Source: Clostridiales bacterium (GTDB taxonomy: Bacteria > Bacillota > Clostridia > Oscillospirales > Oscillospiraceae). From it: a stretch of 64,000 nucleotides of DNA. Location of the stretch: contig JAHZBA010000007.1 of the NCBI GenBank assembly GCA_019423635.1, positions 1 through 64,000 on the forward strand. Reading direction: 5' to 3'. The position numbers and the translations under genes are program-made. Positions within the stretch are counted from its first letter, which is position 1. Each line of letters opens with the position of its first letter. Under the pieces are notes generated by a model that did not search any database, was not told the origin of the DNA, and worked only from the letters and a program-made list of their open reading frames with translations. Shown piece by piece: positions 33,432-42,190 of this stretch.

Positions 33432-35078
33432 ATGGCTTTAGATCAAAGCAAGGTCAAGCACGCGAGTTCGTTCAAGGAACAGTTTACCGTCCGTGCCATT
33501 GTGATCGGCATCATCGGCTCTGTGATCCTGACGTGCTCATCCATGTTCGTGGCGCTGAAAGCGTCCTCTCTTCCGTGGCCCATCATGTTCGTGGCGCTGG
33601 TGTCCATGTTTGCCCTGAAGGCGCTGGGCAACACCAACGTCAACGAGATCAACGTGGCCCACACCTGCATGTCCGCCGGGTCCATGGTGGCCGGCGGTCT
33701 CGCATTTACCATCCCCGGCATCTTCATTCTCAATAACGACGCCGAATTCAGCGTGGCAAAGGTCATGATCGTGACGGTGGGAGGCACCATTCTGGGCCTT
33801 ATCTTCACGTCGCTGATCCGCAAGCACTTTGTGGTGGATGCGGATATGCCCTATGCCATGGGCCAGGCCGCCGCGGAAGTGGTGGTCGTGGGCGACGAGG
33901 GCGGCAAGCAGACCGGCGCCCTGTTCGGCTCTCTGGGCCTGGCAGGTATCTGGACCGCTCTGCGGGACTGGTTTGCGGCGGTGCCCGCCATGACGCCCTT
34001 CAACGGCATGATGAAATACGGCTCCGTAGGCGGCATCTGGTGGTCCCCCATGCTGATCGCCGTGGGCTACCTGATCGGACCCGCCACGATTCTGGTGTGG
34101 TTCCTGGGCGCCTGCATCGGCGACTTCGGCATCCTCATCGGCGGCCAGTCCGCGGGACTCTGGGACGCCGCCGCGGCGGCGGGCATCAAGAGCTCCCTGG
34201 GTCTTGGATGGATGGTGGGCGTGGGCCTGGCCATCACCGCCAAGGAGATCATCCCCCGTGCCAAGGCCATCTTCGGCGGCATGTTCAACAAGGATCAGGC
34301 CGGTGACGCCATCGTCTCCATGCGCTGGGCGCCCATCGTCATTTTGATCCTGGCGGTGCTGTTCATCTTCGTGCTGGATCTGCCCATCATTGCCGTCATC
34401 ATCACGCTGTTGGGCGTGTGGCTGACCACGGCCATGTCCTCTCAGTGCGTGGGCCAGTCCGGCATCAACCCCATGGAGGTGTTCGGCATCTTCGTCATGG
34501 CCATCGCCAAGGTGGTGTGCAGCCTGGAAGTGACCCAGGCCGTGTTCGTGGCCGCCATCGTGGCCATTGCCGCCGGCCTCACCGGCGACGTCATGAACGA
34601 CTTCAAATCCGGCAGTATTCTCCACTCCGACCCCAAGGCCCAGTGGTATGGCGAGGTCATCGGCGGTGTCATCGGCGCCGTGGTGTCCGTGGGCGTCATG
34701 CTGGTTCTGGTGAAGGCCTATGGCGGCGGCGTGTTCGGCAGTGAGATGTTCCCCGCGGCCCAGGCGGCGGCGGTGGCCTCCGTGGTGGGCGGCATTGCCA
34801 ATGTCCCCGTGTTCTTCGGCGGCCTGATCGCGTCCATCGTGATCTACTTCATCACCCCCCGCTTTACCATGCTGGGTCTCGGCATCTACCTGCCCTTCTA
34901 TCTCTCCTTCACCGCCTGCATCGGCGGTCTGGCCCGGTTCATCGTCAGCAAGGCTGCTCCCAAGTTTGAGCAGGGCAGCACCGGTACCGTCGTGGCCTCC
35001 GGCCTGCTGGCCGGCGAGGGCTTCATCGGCGTGGTCATTGCCCTGATTCAGGCCGTTCAGATCCTGGCGGCCGGCTGA
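33432..35078 (+). CDS. OPT-family oligopeptide transporter
   Basis: 548 residues, about 14 hydrophobic helices. N-terminal FTVRAIVIGIIGSVILTCSS, the conserved NVNEIN and DADMPYAMGQAAAEVV segments, and GDVMNDFKSGSILHSDPKAQW are typical of the prokaryotic OPT family. Proton-coupled uptake of oligopeptides or metal-peptide chelates across the membrane. ATG at 33432 follows GGAGG (7 nt). It is directly followed (21 nt) by a P1-family peptidase, suggesting uptake and hydrolysis of the same peptides. Confidence 0.93.
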   Translation: MALDQSKVKHASSFKEQFTVRAIVIGIIGSVILTCSSMFVALKASSLPWPIMFVALVSMFALKALGNTNVNEINVAHTCMSAGSMVAGGLAFTIPGIFILNNDAEFSVAKVMIVTVGGTILGLIFTSLIRKHFVVDADMPYAMGQAAAEVVVVGDEGGKQTGALFGSLGLAGIWTALRDWFAAVPAMTPFNGMMKYGSVGGIWWSPMLIAVGYLIGPATILVWFLGACIGDFGILIGGQSAGLWDAAAAAGIKSSLGLGWMVGVGLAITAKEIIPRAKAIFGGMFNKDQAGDAIVSMRWAPIVILILAVLFIFVLDLPIIAVIITLLGVWLTTAMSSQCVGQSGINPMEVFGIFVMAIAKVVCSLEVTQAVFVAAIVAIAAGLTGDVMNDFKSGSILHSDPKAQWYGEVIGGVIGAVVSVGVMLVLVKAYGGGVFGSEMFPAAQAAAVASVVGGIANVPVFFGGLIASIVIYFITPRFTMLGLGIYLPFYLSFTACIGGLARFIVSKAAPKFEQGSTGTVVASGLLAGEGFIGVVIALIQAVQILAAG

Positions 35079-35099
35079 TGAGGACAGGAGGAGACGGTT

Positions 35100-36065
35100 A
35101 TGAAACAGATTCCCGTATCCGCCATCAAGGGCTTTAAGATCGGCCACGCCCAGGACACGGTCAACGCCACCGGCTGCACCGTGATCCTCTGCGAGCAGGG
35201 GGCCTGGGCCGGCGTGGATGTGCGGGGCGGCAGCCCCGCCTCCCGGGAGACCGAGCTGCTCCGGCCCGTCAACACGGTCCAGCAGATCAACGCCGTGATG
35301 CTCTCCGGCGGCAGCGCCTTCGGCCTGGAGGCCGGAGACGGCGCCATGCAGTTCCTGGCCGAAAAGGACATCGGCTTTGACACCGGGTTTGGCAGGGTGC
35401 CCATTGTGTGCGGCGCGTCCCTCTTCGACCTGGAGCTGGTGACCAATCAGGTCCGCCCGGACAAGGCCATGGGCTACGCCGCCTGCGCCGCCGCCTACAG
35501 CGGCCAGGAGCCCGGCGAGGGCAACGTGGGCGCCGGCACCGGGGCCACCGTGGGCAAGTTCCACGGCGCCGCCGGCATGATGAAGTCCGGCCTTGGCATC
35601 TACGCCGCCCAGATCGGCGCCGTGCAGTGCGCGGCCATTGTGGCGGTGAATGCCCTGGGCGATGTCATCGACTATGACGACAAGCACATCTTGGCGGGCC
35701 TCCTGACCGAGGACGGCACCGCTCTGGCCGACACCACCGCCGTCATGTACGACGAGATCGAGCGCAACCGGGCCCTCTGGGGCGGCAACACCACCATCGG
35801 CTGTGTGATTACCAACGCCAAGCTGGACAAATGCCAATGCAACAAGCTGGCCAGCATTGCGCACAACGGATACGCACAGGCCATCCGCCCGGTTCACTCC
35901 ACCGCCGACGGCGACACGATTTTCCTGATGACCACCGGCGAGGTGGAAGTCGGCGTGGACGCCGCAGGCGCCCTGATTACCGAGTGCATGGGCCGCGCCA
36001 TCAACCGCGCCGCCCTCCTGGCAGAGCCTGCCTATGGCTTGAAGGCCGCCAAGGATTTTCGCTGA
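35100..36065 (+). CDS. P1-family N-terminal-nucleophile peptidase (DmpA/NylC type)
   Basis: 321 residues. Self-processing aminopeptidase/amidase family. GCTVILCEQGAWAGVDVRGG and LSGGSAFGLEAGDGAMQFL in the alpha part, and GGNTTIGCVITNA near 227-239, where autocleavage before Thr (about residue 230) would expose the nucleophile. Relatives cleave N-terminal residues, beta-peptides or cyclic amides. ATG follows AGGAGGAGACGGTT. Its position 21 nt after the OPT gene implies that it acts on imported peptides in the cytoplasm. Substrate unknown. Confidence 0.9.
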   Translation: MKQIPVSAIKGFKIGHAQDTVNATGCTVILCEQGAWAGVDVRGGSPASRETELLRPVNTVQQINAVMLSGGSAFGLEAGDGAMQFLAEKDIGFDTGFGRVPIVCGASLFDLELVTNQVRPDKAMGYAACAAAYSGQEPGEGNVGAGTGATVGKFHGAAGMMKSGLGIYAAQIGAVQCAAIVAVNALGDVIDYDDKHILAGLLTEDGTALADTTAVMYDEIERNRALWGGNTTIGCVITNAKLDKCQCNKLASIAHNGYAQAIRPVHSTADGDTIFLMTTGEVEVGVDAAGALITECMGRAINRAALLAEPAYGLKAAKDFR

Positions 36066-36181
36066 TATCCTGAAACGTTCCTAGTTTTTCGTGCCATACA
36101 TACCGAAAGAGACCTACTCCTTCCTTACCAATAACCCAATCAAACTCAACCCGTTTCAAATAGAATAAGGAGATCTTTAGG

Positions 36182-37438
36182 ATGAACAAGCGTTTCTTTG
36201 CACTGATTCTGGCGCTGGCCATGCTGTGCGGTTTGACGCTGCAGGCCTCCGCCGCCAATACGGTGATCCGGACGGAAGATGTGAAGCTGACTGTGGACGG
36301 CACCCCCATCGACGCGCCCAAGGGCTCCATCTGGATTTCCGAGGACGGCACCACCATGGTGAGCGCCCGGGCGCTGTCCGACAGTCTGGGCGGCACCATC
36401 AAGTGGAACTCCGCCGCCCGCACCGCCGAGATCACCGGCGTTGTGAAGCAGGTGGGCGTCTACTCCCCGGTGGCGGCCTATGAGAACATGGTGGGCGCCG
36501 CCGCCTGGCAGATGTCCGCCGAGTGCCACGCGCTGATGATGCAGGCGTTCAACGTTGCCAAGGAGAACGTGGACGAGATGGTGGCCGCCGCCAAGGCCGG
36601 CACCGACGGCTTCTCACTGAATGGCGGCAAGCTCTTCAAGGACGGCAAGCGGGTGGCCGTGTTCAGCGACATTGACGACACCCTGGTGGACGGCGTCCAC
36701 TACACCGCCAACGTGGTGGGCACCAACGGCGACTGGAACAACGCCGCCTTCGCCCGCTTCGTCATGAGCGACGGCTGCACGGCGCTGCCCGGCGCGGTGG
36801 ATTTCGTCAACTACTGCGTGGAAAACGGCATCGAGTTCTTCTACATCACCAACCGCTACGACCAGGGCTACAAGGTGGGCCAGTCCGACAGCAAGGGCGG
36901 CTACAAGGACAAGGGCGGCTATGTGGACGCCAAGGGCAACGTCATCGGCACCTCCACCTATCAGGTGACCGGCAAGACCTTCTATGACATCTCCGTGGAG
37001 TCTATGAAAAAGCTGGGCTTCCCCATCGGCGAGGACGCCCACCTGATTACCAACGACAACAAGCTCAACGGCTCCAGCAAGCAGGCCCTGCGGGACGCCG
37101 TGGCGGCCGGCGGCACCCTGGCAACCGGCGAGCGCACGGCGGAGTCCAAGGCCTATCCCGGCACGCTGAAGACCGATCCGCACTACATTGCCATGTTCGT
37201 GGGCGACGACCTCAACGACATTGACGCCTGCTTCAGCGCCAAGGACGCCACGGCGGTTACCCGGGTGAAGACCGCCATAGACAACGGCGACAAGTGGGGC
37301 AATCAGTGGATCGTGCTGCCCAACGCCATCTACGGCAGCTCCATCAACTACGCCAGCGCCTACGGGTATCTGGAGCTCTTCAAGTACTTCGACTACACGA
37401 ACTCCGCTACCGACGCCTGGAAGCTGTACCAGTCCTGA
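36182..37438 (+). CDS. secreted stalk-domain HAD acid phosphatase (5'-nucleotidase e(P4)-like)
   Basis: 418 residues. Signal peptide ending LQASAAN. A copper-amine-oxidase N-terminal stalk module (about 30-92: DGTTMVSARALSDSLGGTIKW) precedes a class C/e(P4)-type HAD phosphatase: nucleophile motif VFSDIDDTLVDG near 159-170, GIEFFYITNRYDQGYK (motif II), a lysine, and FVGDDLNDIDACF (motif III/IV). All HAD motifs are intact. It probably dephosphorylates nucleotides or NAD-type compounds outside the cell; the lack of a lipobox distinguishes it from lipoprotein e(P4). ATG after AAGGAG. Confidence 0.88.
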   Translation: MNKRFFALILALAMLCGLTLQASAANTVIRTEDVKLTVDGTPIDAPKGSIWISEDGTTMVSARALSDSLGGTIKWNSAARTAEITGVVKQVGVYSPVAAYENMVGAAAWQMSAECHALMMQAFNVAKENVDEMVAAAKAGTDGFSLNGGKLFKDGKRVAVFSDIDDTLVDGVHYTANVVGTNGDWNNAAFARFVMSDGCTALPGAVDFVNYCVENGIEFFYITNRYDQGYKVGQSDSKGGYKDKGGYVDAKGNVIGTSTYQVTGKTFYDISVESMKKLGFPIGEDAHLITNDNKLNGSSKQALRDAVAAGGTLATGERTAESKAYPGTLKTDPHYIAMFVGDDLNDIDACFSAKDATAVTRVKTAIDNGDKWGNQWIVLPNAIYGSSINYASAYGYLELFKYFDYTNSATDAWKLYQS

Positions 37439-37473
37439 TTTTCGACCGCAGTGCGGCCGGAACGCATTTCACG

Positions 37474-37508
37474 GCCCTCCGGCGGTCCCGCTGGGACTGC
37501 CGGAGGGC
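37474..37508 (+). terminator. hairpin after the phosphatase gene
   Basis: GCCCTCCGGC and GTCCC pair with GGGAC and GCCGGAGGGC around GCT, followed by a weak TTCAT run. Confidence 0.65.
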
Positions 37509-37537
37509 TTCATCCCTGTGAAAAGGAGGGATGCCTT

Positions 37538-38485
37538 TTGCTGCAACGAAGCTGTCTGGCGCAAACGGCGCTGCTGTCCCTGCTGCTGTGGGGCCTTGCC
37601 GGCTGCGGCGCCCGGGAGACGGTTCCCCAGGAGGCCTCCGACCCGGCGCAGACCGTGGTGGAGCTCACCGGGAACCCCTATGACTACGATCTCTCGGAGT
37701 ATGTGATTCTGGGGGAGTACGCGGGGATCTCCTACATCCCTTACGGCGACGGGAGCCGCACCACCGCGGACTACGGGGACACCGTGACCGTGGAGATCCA
37801 GGCCCTGGTGGACGGCGCGGAGGCCCCGGTCTCGGGAATTCACACCTTTGAGGTGGGCTTTTCCGACTTCCTGCCGGGCTTTGACGAGGCCCTGATCGGC
37901 CGCGGGCTGGACGAGGAGATCACCATGCGCCTGGCCTTTCCGGAGGACTACCCGGACCCGGCCCTGGCGGGAAAGCCCGTGGATATCACGGCCTACATCC
38001 TGATCCTGGACCTCACCGCCTACCGGGAGCAGAATGAGAGCGCCCTGTGGCAGATCGTCCTGGACGGGAGCAGGGTTTTAAAGTACCCGGAGGCGGAGCT
38101 GGAGCGGTATCAGGAGGACTTCCGGACCAACTACACCGCCTTCGCCCGGCAGTACGGCATGACGCTGGAGAGCTACCTCCAGAGCTTTTTCGGCTCCAGC
38201 GAGGCGGAGCTGGATGAGCTGTGCCTCCAAAACGCCCGGGATCTGATCCGGGAGGAGCTGGTGATGTACGCCGTGTTCCGGGACGCGGAGCTCTATCTGA
38301 CCCAGGCGGATCTGGACGCCTGCAAGCCCCTGTGGCTTCGCACCTACGGCTACCAGGACGAGGCGGACATGCCCGCGGCCTGGGAGGACCCCGGTGTTGC
38401 CGCCAGCCTGGAGCGTCTGGCGGTTCAGCACAAGGTCCGCTCGTACATCTTTGCCCAGGCGTGCCCCCAGACGCCGGAAGAGTAG
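37538..38485 (+). CDS. trigger-factor-like FKBP-type peptidyl-prolyl isomerase lipoprotein
   Basis: 315 residues from TTG 37538, 8 nt after AAAGGAGGG; an ATG at 37531 is out of frame. Signal peptide with lipobox LAGC (cysteine near 23). An FKBP-like domain (about 80-160) has the trigger-factor wording FLPGFDEALIGRGLDEEITM and FPEDYPDPALAGKPVDI, followed by a helical region similar to the trigger-factor C-terminal chaperone arm. An extracellular, membrane-anchored folding factor is the best reading. Confidence 0.87.
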   Translation: MLQRSCLAQTALLSLLLWGLAGCGARETVPQEASDPAQTVVELTGNPYDYDLSEYVILGEYAGISYIPYGDGSRTTADYGDTVTVEIQALVDGAEAPVSGIHTFEVGFSDFLPGFDEALIGRGLDEEITMRLAFPEDYPDPALAGKPVDITAYILILDLTAYREQNESALWQIVLDGSRVLKYPEAELERYQEDFRTNYTAFARQYGMTLESYLQSFFGSSEAELDELCLQNARDLIREELVMYAVFRDAELYLTQADLDACKPLWLRTYGYQDEADMPAAWEDPGVAASLERLAVQHKVRSYIFAQACPQTPEE

Positions 38486-38569
38486 CGGCCGCCTCTGCGC
38501 CCGGCCTTCCCGCCGCGGCCGGCATGTTCCCCCGCCCCCCGTCATACACTGGCGGGGGGTGATTTTTTG

Positions 38570-38701
38570 ATGGAAACCAGAACCCTGCCCCGCAGCGGCG
38601 TGGAGGTGGAGCTCCACTTCTCCAAGGACGGCCCCGGCCTGGAGGAGTGTCTGATCCGCCTGCTCGACGCCGCCGGGGACCTGAAGGAGGCCGCCCCATG
38701 A
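38570..38701 (+). CDS. small ORF coupled to the serine recombinase
   Basis: 43 residues (METRTLPRSGVEVELHFSKD at the start). Ribosome site GGGGGGTG lies 8 nt upstream of the ATG, and its stop overlaps the recombinase ATG as ATGA, so translation is coupled. No family recognised. Its place directly before a recombinase gene suggests a regulatory or accessory factor, which is inference from position. Confidence 0.65.
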   Translation: METRTLPRSGVEVELHFSKDGPGLEECLIRLLDAAGDLKEAAP

Positions 38702-40284
38702 CCTATGTGCAGCCCGGCAGGGGGGAGGGGCGGCCGGCGGCGCAGTGGCGGGTGGCGGCCTACGCCCGGCTGAGCCGGGAGGACGGGGACAAGGCCGAGA
38801 GCGACAGCATCCAGAACCAGCGGCGGATCATGGAGGACCACCTGCGGTATCTCCGGGAACAGGGGGAGCAGATTGCCTCCGTGGAGTTCTACGCCGACGA
38901 CGGCTACGGGGGCGGCACCTTCGACCGCCCCGCCTATCAGCGAATGCTCCGGGACATGGAGGCGGGGCGGATCAACTGCGTCATCTTCAAGGACAACTCC
39001 CGCCTGGGCCGGAACTACCCGGAGCTGGGGCATCTCATGGAGGAGGTCTTTCCCCAGCGGGGCGTCCGGGTGATCTCCGTGCTGAACCGGCTGGACAGCG
39101 TCCGGGACCCCCAGGGCTACGGCAGTGCCCTGCTCTCCTTTTCCAACATCGTCAACGACGACTACATCCGCCAGCTGTCTTTGAAGATCAAGTGCACCCT
39201 GCGGATGAAGCGGGAGCGGGGGGAGTATTTGGGGAACTTCGCCCCCTACGGCTACGTGAAGAGCCCCGCGGATCGCCACCGCCTGGAGATCGACCCGGAG
39301 ACGGCCCCGGTGGTCCGGCAGATCTTCCGGTGGTATGCGGAAGGGGAGTCCGTCCGGGGGATTGTCCGGCGGCTGGACGGCCTGGGCATTCCGCCGCCCT
39401 CCGCCCTCCGCCCTGGCGGTGACCGGGCCGCCGGCTGGTCCGACTCCACGGTGCGTGCCATGCTGAAAGACGAGGTCTACATCGGCAATCTGATCCAGGG
39501 CCAGCGAAAGAGCATCTCCTACCGGACGAAGAAGACGGTCCCGGCGGACATGGGGGAGTGGACGGTCTTTGAGGACATCCACCCGGCCCTCATCTCCCAG
39601 GAACAGTTCCGGGTGGTGCACGACCGCTTTGCCCGCCGGACCCGGACCGGACCCCGGCGGGAGGCCGTCTACCCCCTCTCCGGCCTGGTCTGGTGCGGGC
39701 ACTGCGGGAGCCCCATGAGCCGCTGCATCTCCAAGGGCGTCCCCCGCTGGCGCTGCGCCGCCCGGGCCCGGGACCCCGGCGCCTGCCGCTGTCCCTCCGT
39801 GAAGGAGGCACTGGTGGAGGAGGCGGTCCTGGAGGCGCTCCAGGGGGAGATCCGGACGCTGACGGACCGGGAGGCCCTGGAAAGGGCTCTCCGCCGCCGG
39901 ATGGAGGAGGGGAACGGCGGGGCCCTGCGGGAGGCGGAGCGTCAGCGGGAGCGGCTGGAGGCCGCGGCCTTTACGCTCTACGACCACTTCCGCCGGGGGA
40001 TTGTGGACGAGGCGGAGTACCGCCGATTTCAGGCCCGCTACCGGGCGGAGCTGGAGGCCCAGACCCGCCGCATCGCCCGGCTGGAGGCGGCCCGGCAGGA
40101 GGTGCCGGAGACGGCGGCGGCCGGGTTCCTCCGCTGCGGCGCCCTGCCGGGACTGGACCGCCTGACACTGGCCCATCTGGTAGAGCGGGTGGAGATCCGG
40201 GACAGCACGCACATGGCCCTGTACGTTCGGTTTTCTGCCGCAGAAAGTGGCCCCGGGGTGTGCAGCGGCGCAGCGGACGTATGA
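38698..40284 (+). CDS. large serine recombinase (chromosomal copy)
   Basis: 528 residues. Resolvase-type catalytic domain with VAAYARLSREDGD near 15-27 (catalytic serine in LSRED) and the DNA-binding arginines in NSRLGRNYPELG; then a recombinase domain (PYGYVKSPADRHRLEI) and a zinc-ribbon motif with CGHCGSPMSRC followed by a coiled-coil-rich C-terminus. ATG 38698 has GAAGGAGG 7 nt upstream. GC-rich like the chromosome. It faces the prophage integrase, whose stop lies 38 nt away. It may be a domesticated recombinase or the relic of an older element. Confidence 0.9.
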   Translation: MTYVQPGRGEGRPAAQWRVAAYARLSREDGDKAESDSIQNQRRIMEDHLRYLREQGEQIASVEFYADDGYGGGTFDRPAYQRMLRDMEAGRINCVIFKDNSRLGRNYPELGHLMEEVFPQRGVRVISVLNRLDSVRDPQGYGSALLSFSNIVNDDYIRQLSLKIKCTLRMKRERGEYLGNFAPYGYVKSPADRHRLEIDPETAPVVRQIFRWYAEGESVRGIVRRLDGLGIPPPSALRPGGDRAAGWSDSTVRAMLKDEVYIGNLIQGQRKSISYRTKKTVPADMGEWTVFEDIHPALISQEQFRVVHDRFARRTRTGPRREAVYPLSGLVWCGHCGSPMSRCISKGVPRWRCAARARDPGACRCPSVKEALVEEAVLEALQGEIRTLTDREALERALRRRMEEGNGGALREAERQRERLEAAAFTLYDHFRRGIVDEAEYRRFQARYRAELEAQTRRIARLEAARQEVPETAAAGFLRCGALPGLDRLTLAHLVERVEIRDSTHMALYVRFSAAESGPGVCSGAADV

Positions 40285-40322
40285 GTGGGGCTACACATAT
40301 AACCCACTATGTTATAAGTGAT

Positions 40323-41909
40323 TTAAAATGCCGGTACCTTGGGGTACACGTACAGCTTTAAATTATTTTCCCGATACCGGCCACCGACAGTTTTCTCATA
40401 GACGGCATGATCCAGGACTGTCTTCAGCAGAACGTTTTTCTCTGCTGCTGTCTCTAAAGTGTTGTAGAGATCCAGAACATTCTGGATCTGGGGCGCCAGG
40501 TTCTTCTGGATAAGCTCTGTTTTTCGGAGCGAGGCCAAGTGCTCACGCAGGATCTTCTCCTGACGCTCTGCCTCGGAGATCCGATCCGCCAGAACCCTGG
40601 AGCGTTCCAGAAAGACATCGTTGGTATAAATGCCCTGTTCCAGCAAATCGAACAGACGCCCCTTTTGCTGAGCCAAGTCTTGAAGGCCCTTCCTCGCGCG
40701 GGAAAGGGCCTTCTCCGCAGTTTTGACCGACAAGAGGGAGTCCTGATCCTTCGCGGCGTTCTGCGCCTCAGAACTGACCCGGTAGTGCTTCAGCCATACG
40801 CGCAGGGCCTCCAGAAGGGCAGCCTCTGCTACGTCCCGACGGCTGCCCACAGTAGGACATTTGGGGGTCGGGCACATGACCATTGGCGCGCCGTGGCTTC
40901 CCTGGGGAAGCTGTACCATTGACCGGCCGCATATAGAGCAGACTAAGACTCCTGCAAGAGGATTGGCGATTTTGCGGCAGCTTGGGACTGGAGCGTGGCT
41001 GCGACTGGCCATAGCTGCTTTGGCGGCCGTCCAAGTCGCTTCTGATATAATCGGCTTGTGGAGTCCTTGCTTGATGGTGCTGTCCTGGTTGACCGGGTGG
41101 CGGACCACTAAGGTTCCATCTACCAGCTGTTTTTTGTCTGGACGGTAGGACCAGCGGAGATAGCCGGCATAGGTTGGATTTTTCAGGATATCCCGCACGG
41201 AGGACGCGGACCATTTCACGTTTCCGGGAGAGGGGATGTTCCTTGCGTTGAGCATGTTTGCAATCCCATAGCTGCCAATCGGTAAGGTGGACCCGTCCGG
41301 CTGGGGATCTCCTATTGTGTAAAGCCTGAAGATCTCCCGCACCACGTCAGCCTGCTCTGGAATCTGCTCTAATGTATAGCCCTTCTGATGAGGAATCTTG
41401 ACTTTTCGATACCCATAGGGAGGAGTGCCCGCAATGTACTTTCCTTCATCCAGGGACGCTTGCCGGCCCCGCTGGAGCCGGCGGTTGATGGCCTTGTACT
41501 CCCGGCGGCTCATAAATAACCCAAATTCAAAATATTCCTCGTCGGCTTCGTCGGCGGGATCATAGATTTTGTCTGGGGTGATGATCTTGGTATTGGAGTA
41601 TTGGAAGACCTCCGCCACGGTTCCTTGGTCCCGGGTATTGCCGCGGGCCAGGCGGGGGATCTCCATGACCAGTACGCCGGCATACTCGCCGCTTTCCACC
41701 GCGGCCAGGAGCTTCTGCATTTCCGGTCGTTCACTGATAGAGTCGCCGCTGACAACTTCTTCGTAAATGTGCGCAATCGTATAACCCTCCCGCTTCGCAA
41801 GAGCCAGCAGGGCGTCCCGGTGACGCTGGAGCGTGTCAAAGTTTCCGGTTCTGAGCTCCAGATCCCGGTCTTTTCTGGATTTCCGCAGGTAGATCAAATA
41901 GGGTTTCAT
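40323..41909 (-). CDS. phage large serine integrase
   Basis: 528 residues from ATG 41909 (GGAGG 4 nt upstream). Catalytic domain YLIYLRKSRKDRDLEL with the nucleophile serine at about 11, EIPRLARGN carrying catalytic arginines, and a recombinase domain with GYRKV; zinc ribbon CSICGRSMVQLPQG with a second Cys pair (CPTPKCP); then a long coiled coil (about 420-480) typical of integrases that use directionality factors. It would integrate and excise the prophage. No excisionase partner is recognised in the window. Confidence 0.93.
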   Translation of the reverse strand: MKPYLIYLRKSRKDRDLELRTGNFDTLQRHRDALLALAKREGYTIAHIYEEVVSGDSISERPEMQKLLAAVESGEYAGVLVMEIPRLARGNTRDQGTVAEVFQYSNTKIITPDKIYDPADEADEEYFEFGLFMSRREYKAINRRLQRGRQASLDEGKYIAGTPPYGYRKVKIPHQKGYTLEQIPEQADVVREIFRLYTIGDPQPDGSTLPIGSYGIANMLNARNIPSPGNVKWSASSVRDILKNPTYAGYLRWSYRPDKKQLVDGTLVVRHPVNQDSTIKQGLHKPIISEATWTAAKAAMASRSHAPVPSCRKIANPLAGVLVCSICGRSMVQLPQGSHGAPMVMCPTPKCPTVGSRRDVAEAALLEALRVWLKHYRVSSEAQNAAKDQDSLLSVKTAEKALSRARKGLQDLAQQKGRLFDLLEQGIYTNDVFLERSRVLADRISEAERQEKILREHLASLRKTELIQKNLAPQIQNVLDLYNTLETAAEKNVLLKTVLDHAVYEKTVGGRYRENNLKLYVYPKVPAF

Positions 41910-41922
41910 ATGGCCTCCGTTA

Positions 41923-41951
41923 TTGCGCGTTTTGTCGGATTGTGGTATGAT
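41923..41951 (+). promoter_or_regulatory. promoter of the small toxin-like gene
   Basis: TTGCGC, 17 nt, TATGAT, about 48 nt upstream of the peptide start. The 5' leader contains CCCCTCCCC, able to pair partly with the GGAAGGGGG ribosome site, as is common in type I toxin mRNAs. Confidence 0.65.
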
Positions 41952-41999
41952 AACTCCGCTGCCCCTCCCCATACTGGCAACAGGAAGGGGGTGAGTCTG

Positions 42000-42095
42000 T
42001 TGGAGACGCTGACCAGCTTCTTGGTGTCGGCCGCAGCGAGTGTAGCCGCCTACTACATTTGCAAATGGCTTGACCGACACCGTACGGGACAGTGA
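42000..42095 (+). CDS. small hydrophobic peptide, candidate type I toxin
   Basis: 31 residues from TTG 42000 (GGAAGGGGG, 9 nt); an in-frame GTG at 41991 abuts the ribosome site. One membrane helix (TSFLVSAAASVAAYYICKW) followed by a charged tail (LDRHRTGQ). The hydrophobic helix plus KWLD-type basic/acidic end is the layout of small prophage-encoded toxic peptides in Clostridia. Expression is likely controlled by the convergent antisense RNA at 42103-42184. Toxicity is inferred from architecture. Confidence 0.72.
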   Translation: METLTSFLVSAAASVAAYYICKWLDRHRTGQ

Positions 42096-42102
42096 GCCTA
42101 GC

Positions 42103-42141
42103 AAAAAAGGGCACCCGGAGAGCCGCTACTCTCCGGGTGCC
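42103..42141. terminator. shared terminator of toxin mRNA and antisense RNA
   Basis: GGCACCCGGAGAG (42110-42122) pairs perfectly with CTCTCCGGGTGCC (42129-42141). On the minus strand it is followed by CTTTTTT, on the plus strand by TACCTTTTG, so it can end both transcripts. Confidence 0.85.
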
Positions 42142-42184
42142 TACCTTTTGTTGTGAGTCGTTGGAACTCACCAGCTTCTTGGCT
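42103..42184 (-). ncRNA. antisense RNA, candidate type I antitoxin
   Basis: About 80 nt from the promoter at 42191-42220 to the shared terminator. Its 5' end contains CCAAGAAGCTGGT, the exact complement of 42012-42024 near the start of the toxin reading frame, because ACCAGCTTCTTGG occurs in both places (42012-42024 and 42170-42182). It also overlaps the toxin mRNA 3' end through the terminator. No reading frame with a ribosome site. Confidence 0.72.
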
Positions 42185-42190
42185 GAGGTC

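Noticed and set aside
33537..35897. 786-residue open frame on the minus strand
   Set aside because: Shadow across two real genes (OPT transporter and P1 peptidase), His/Asp/Gly-rich with no domain and no ribosome site.
38698..40284. First serine recombinase as the prophage integrase
   Set aside because: It points away from the phage genes, is GC-rich like the host, and the prophage has its own integrase at 40323-41909.
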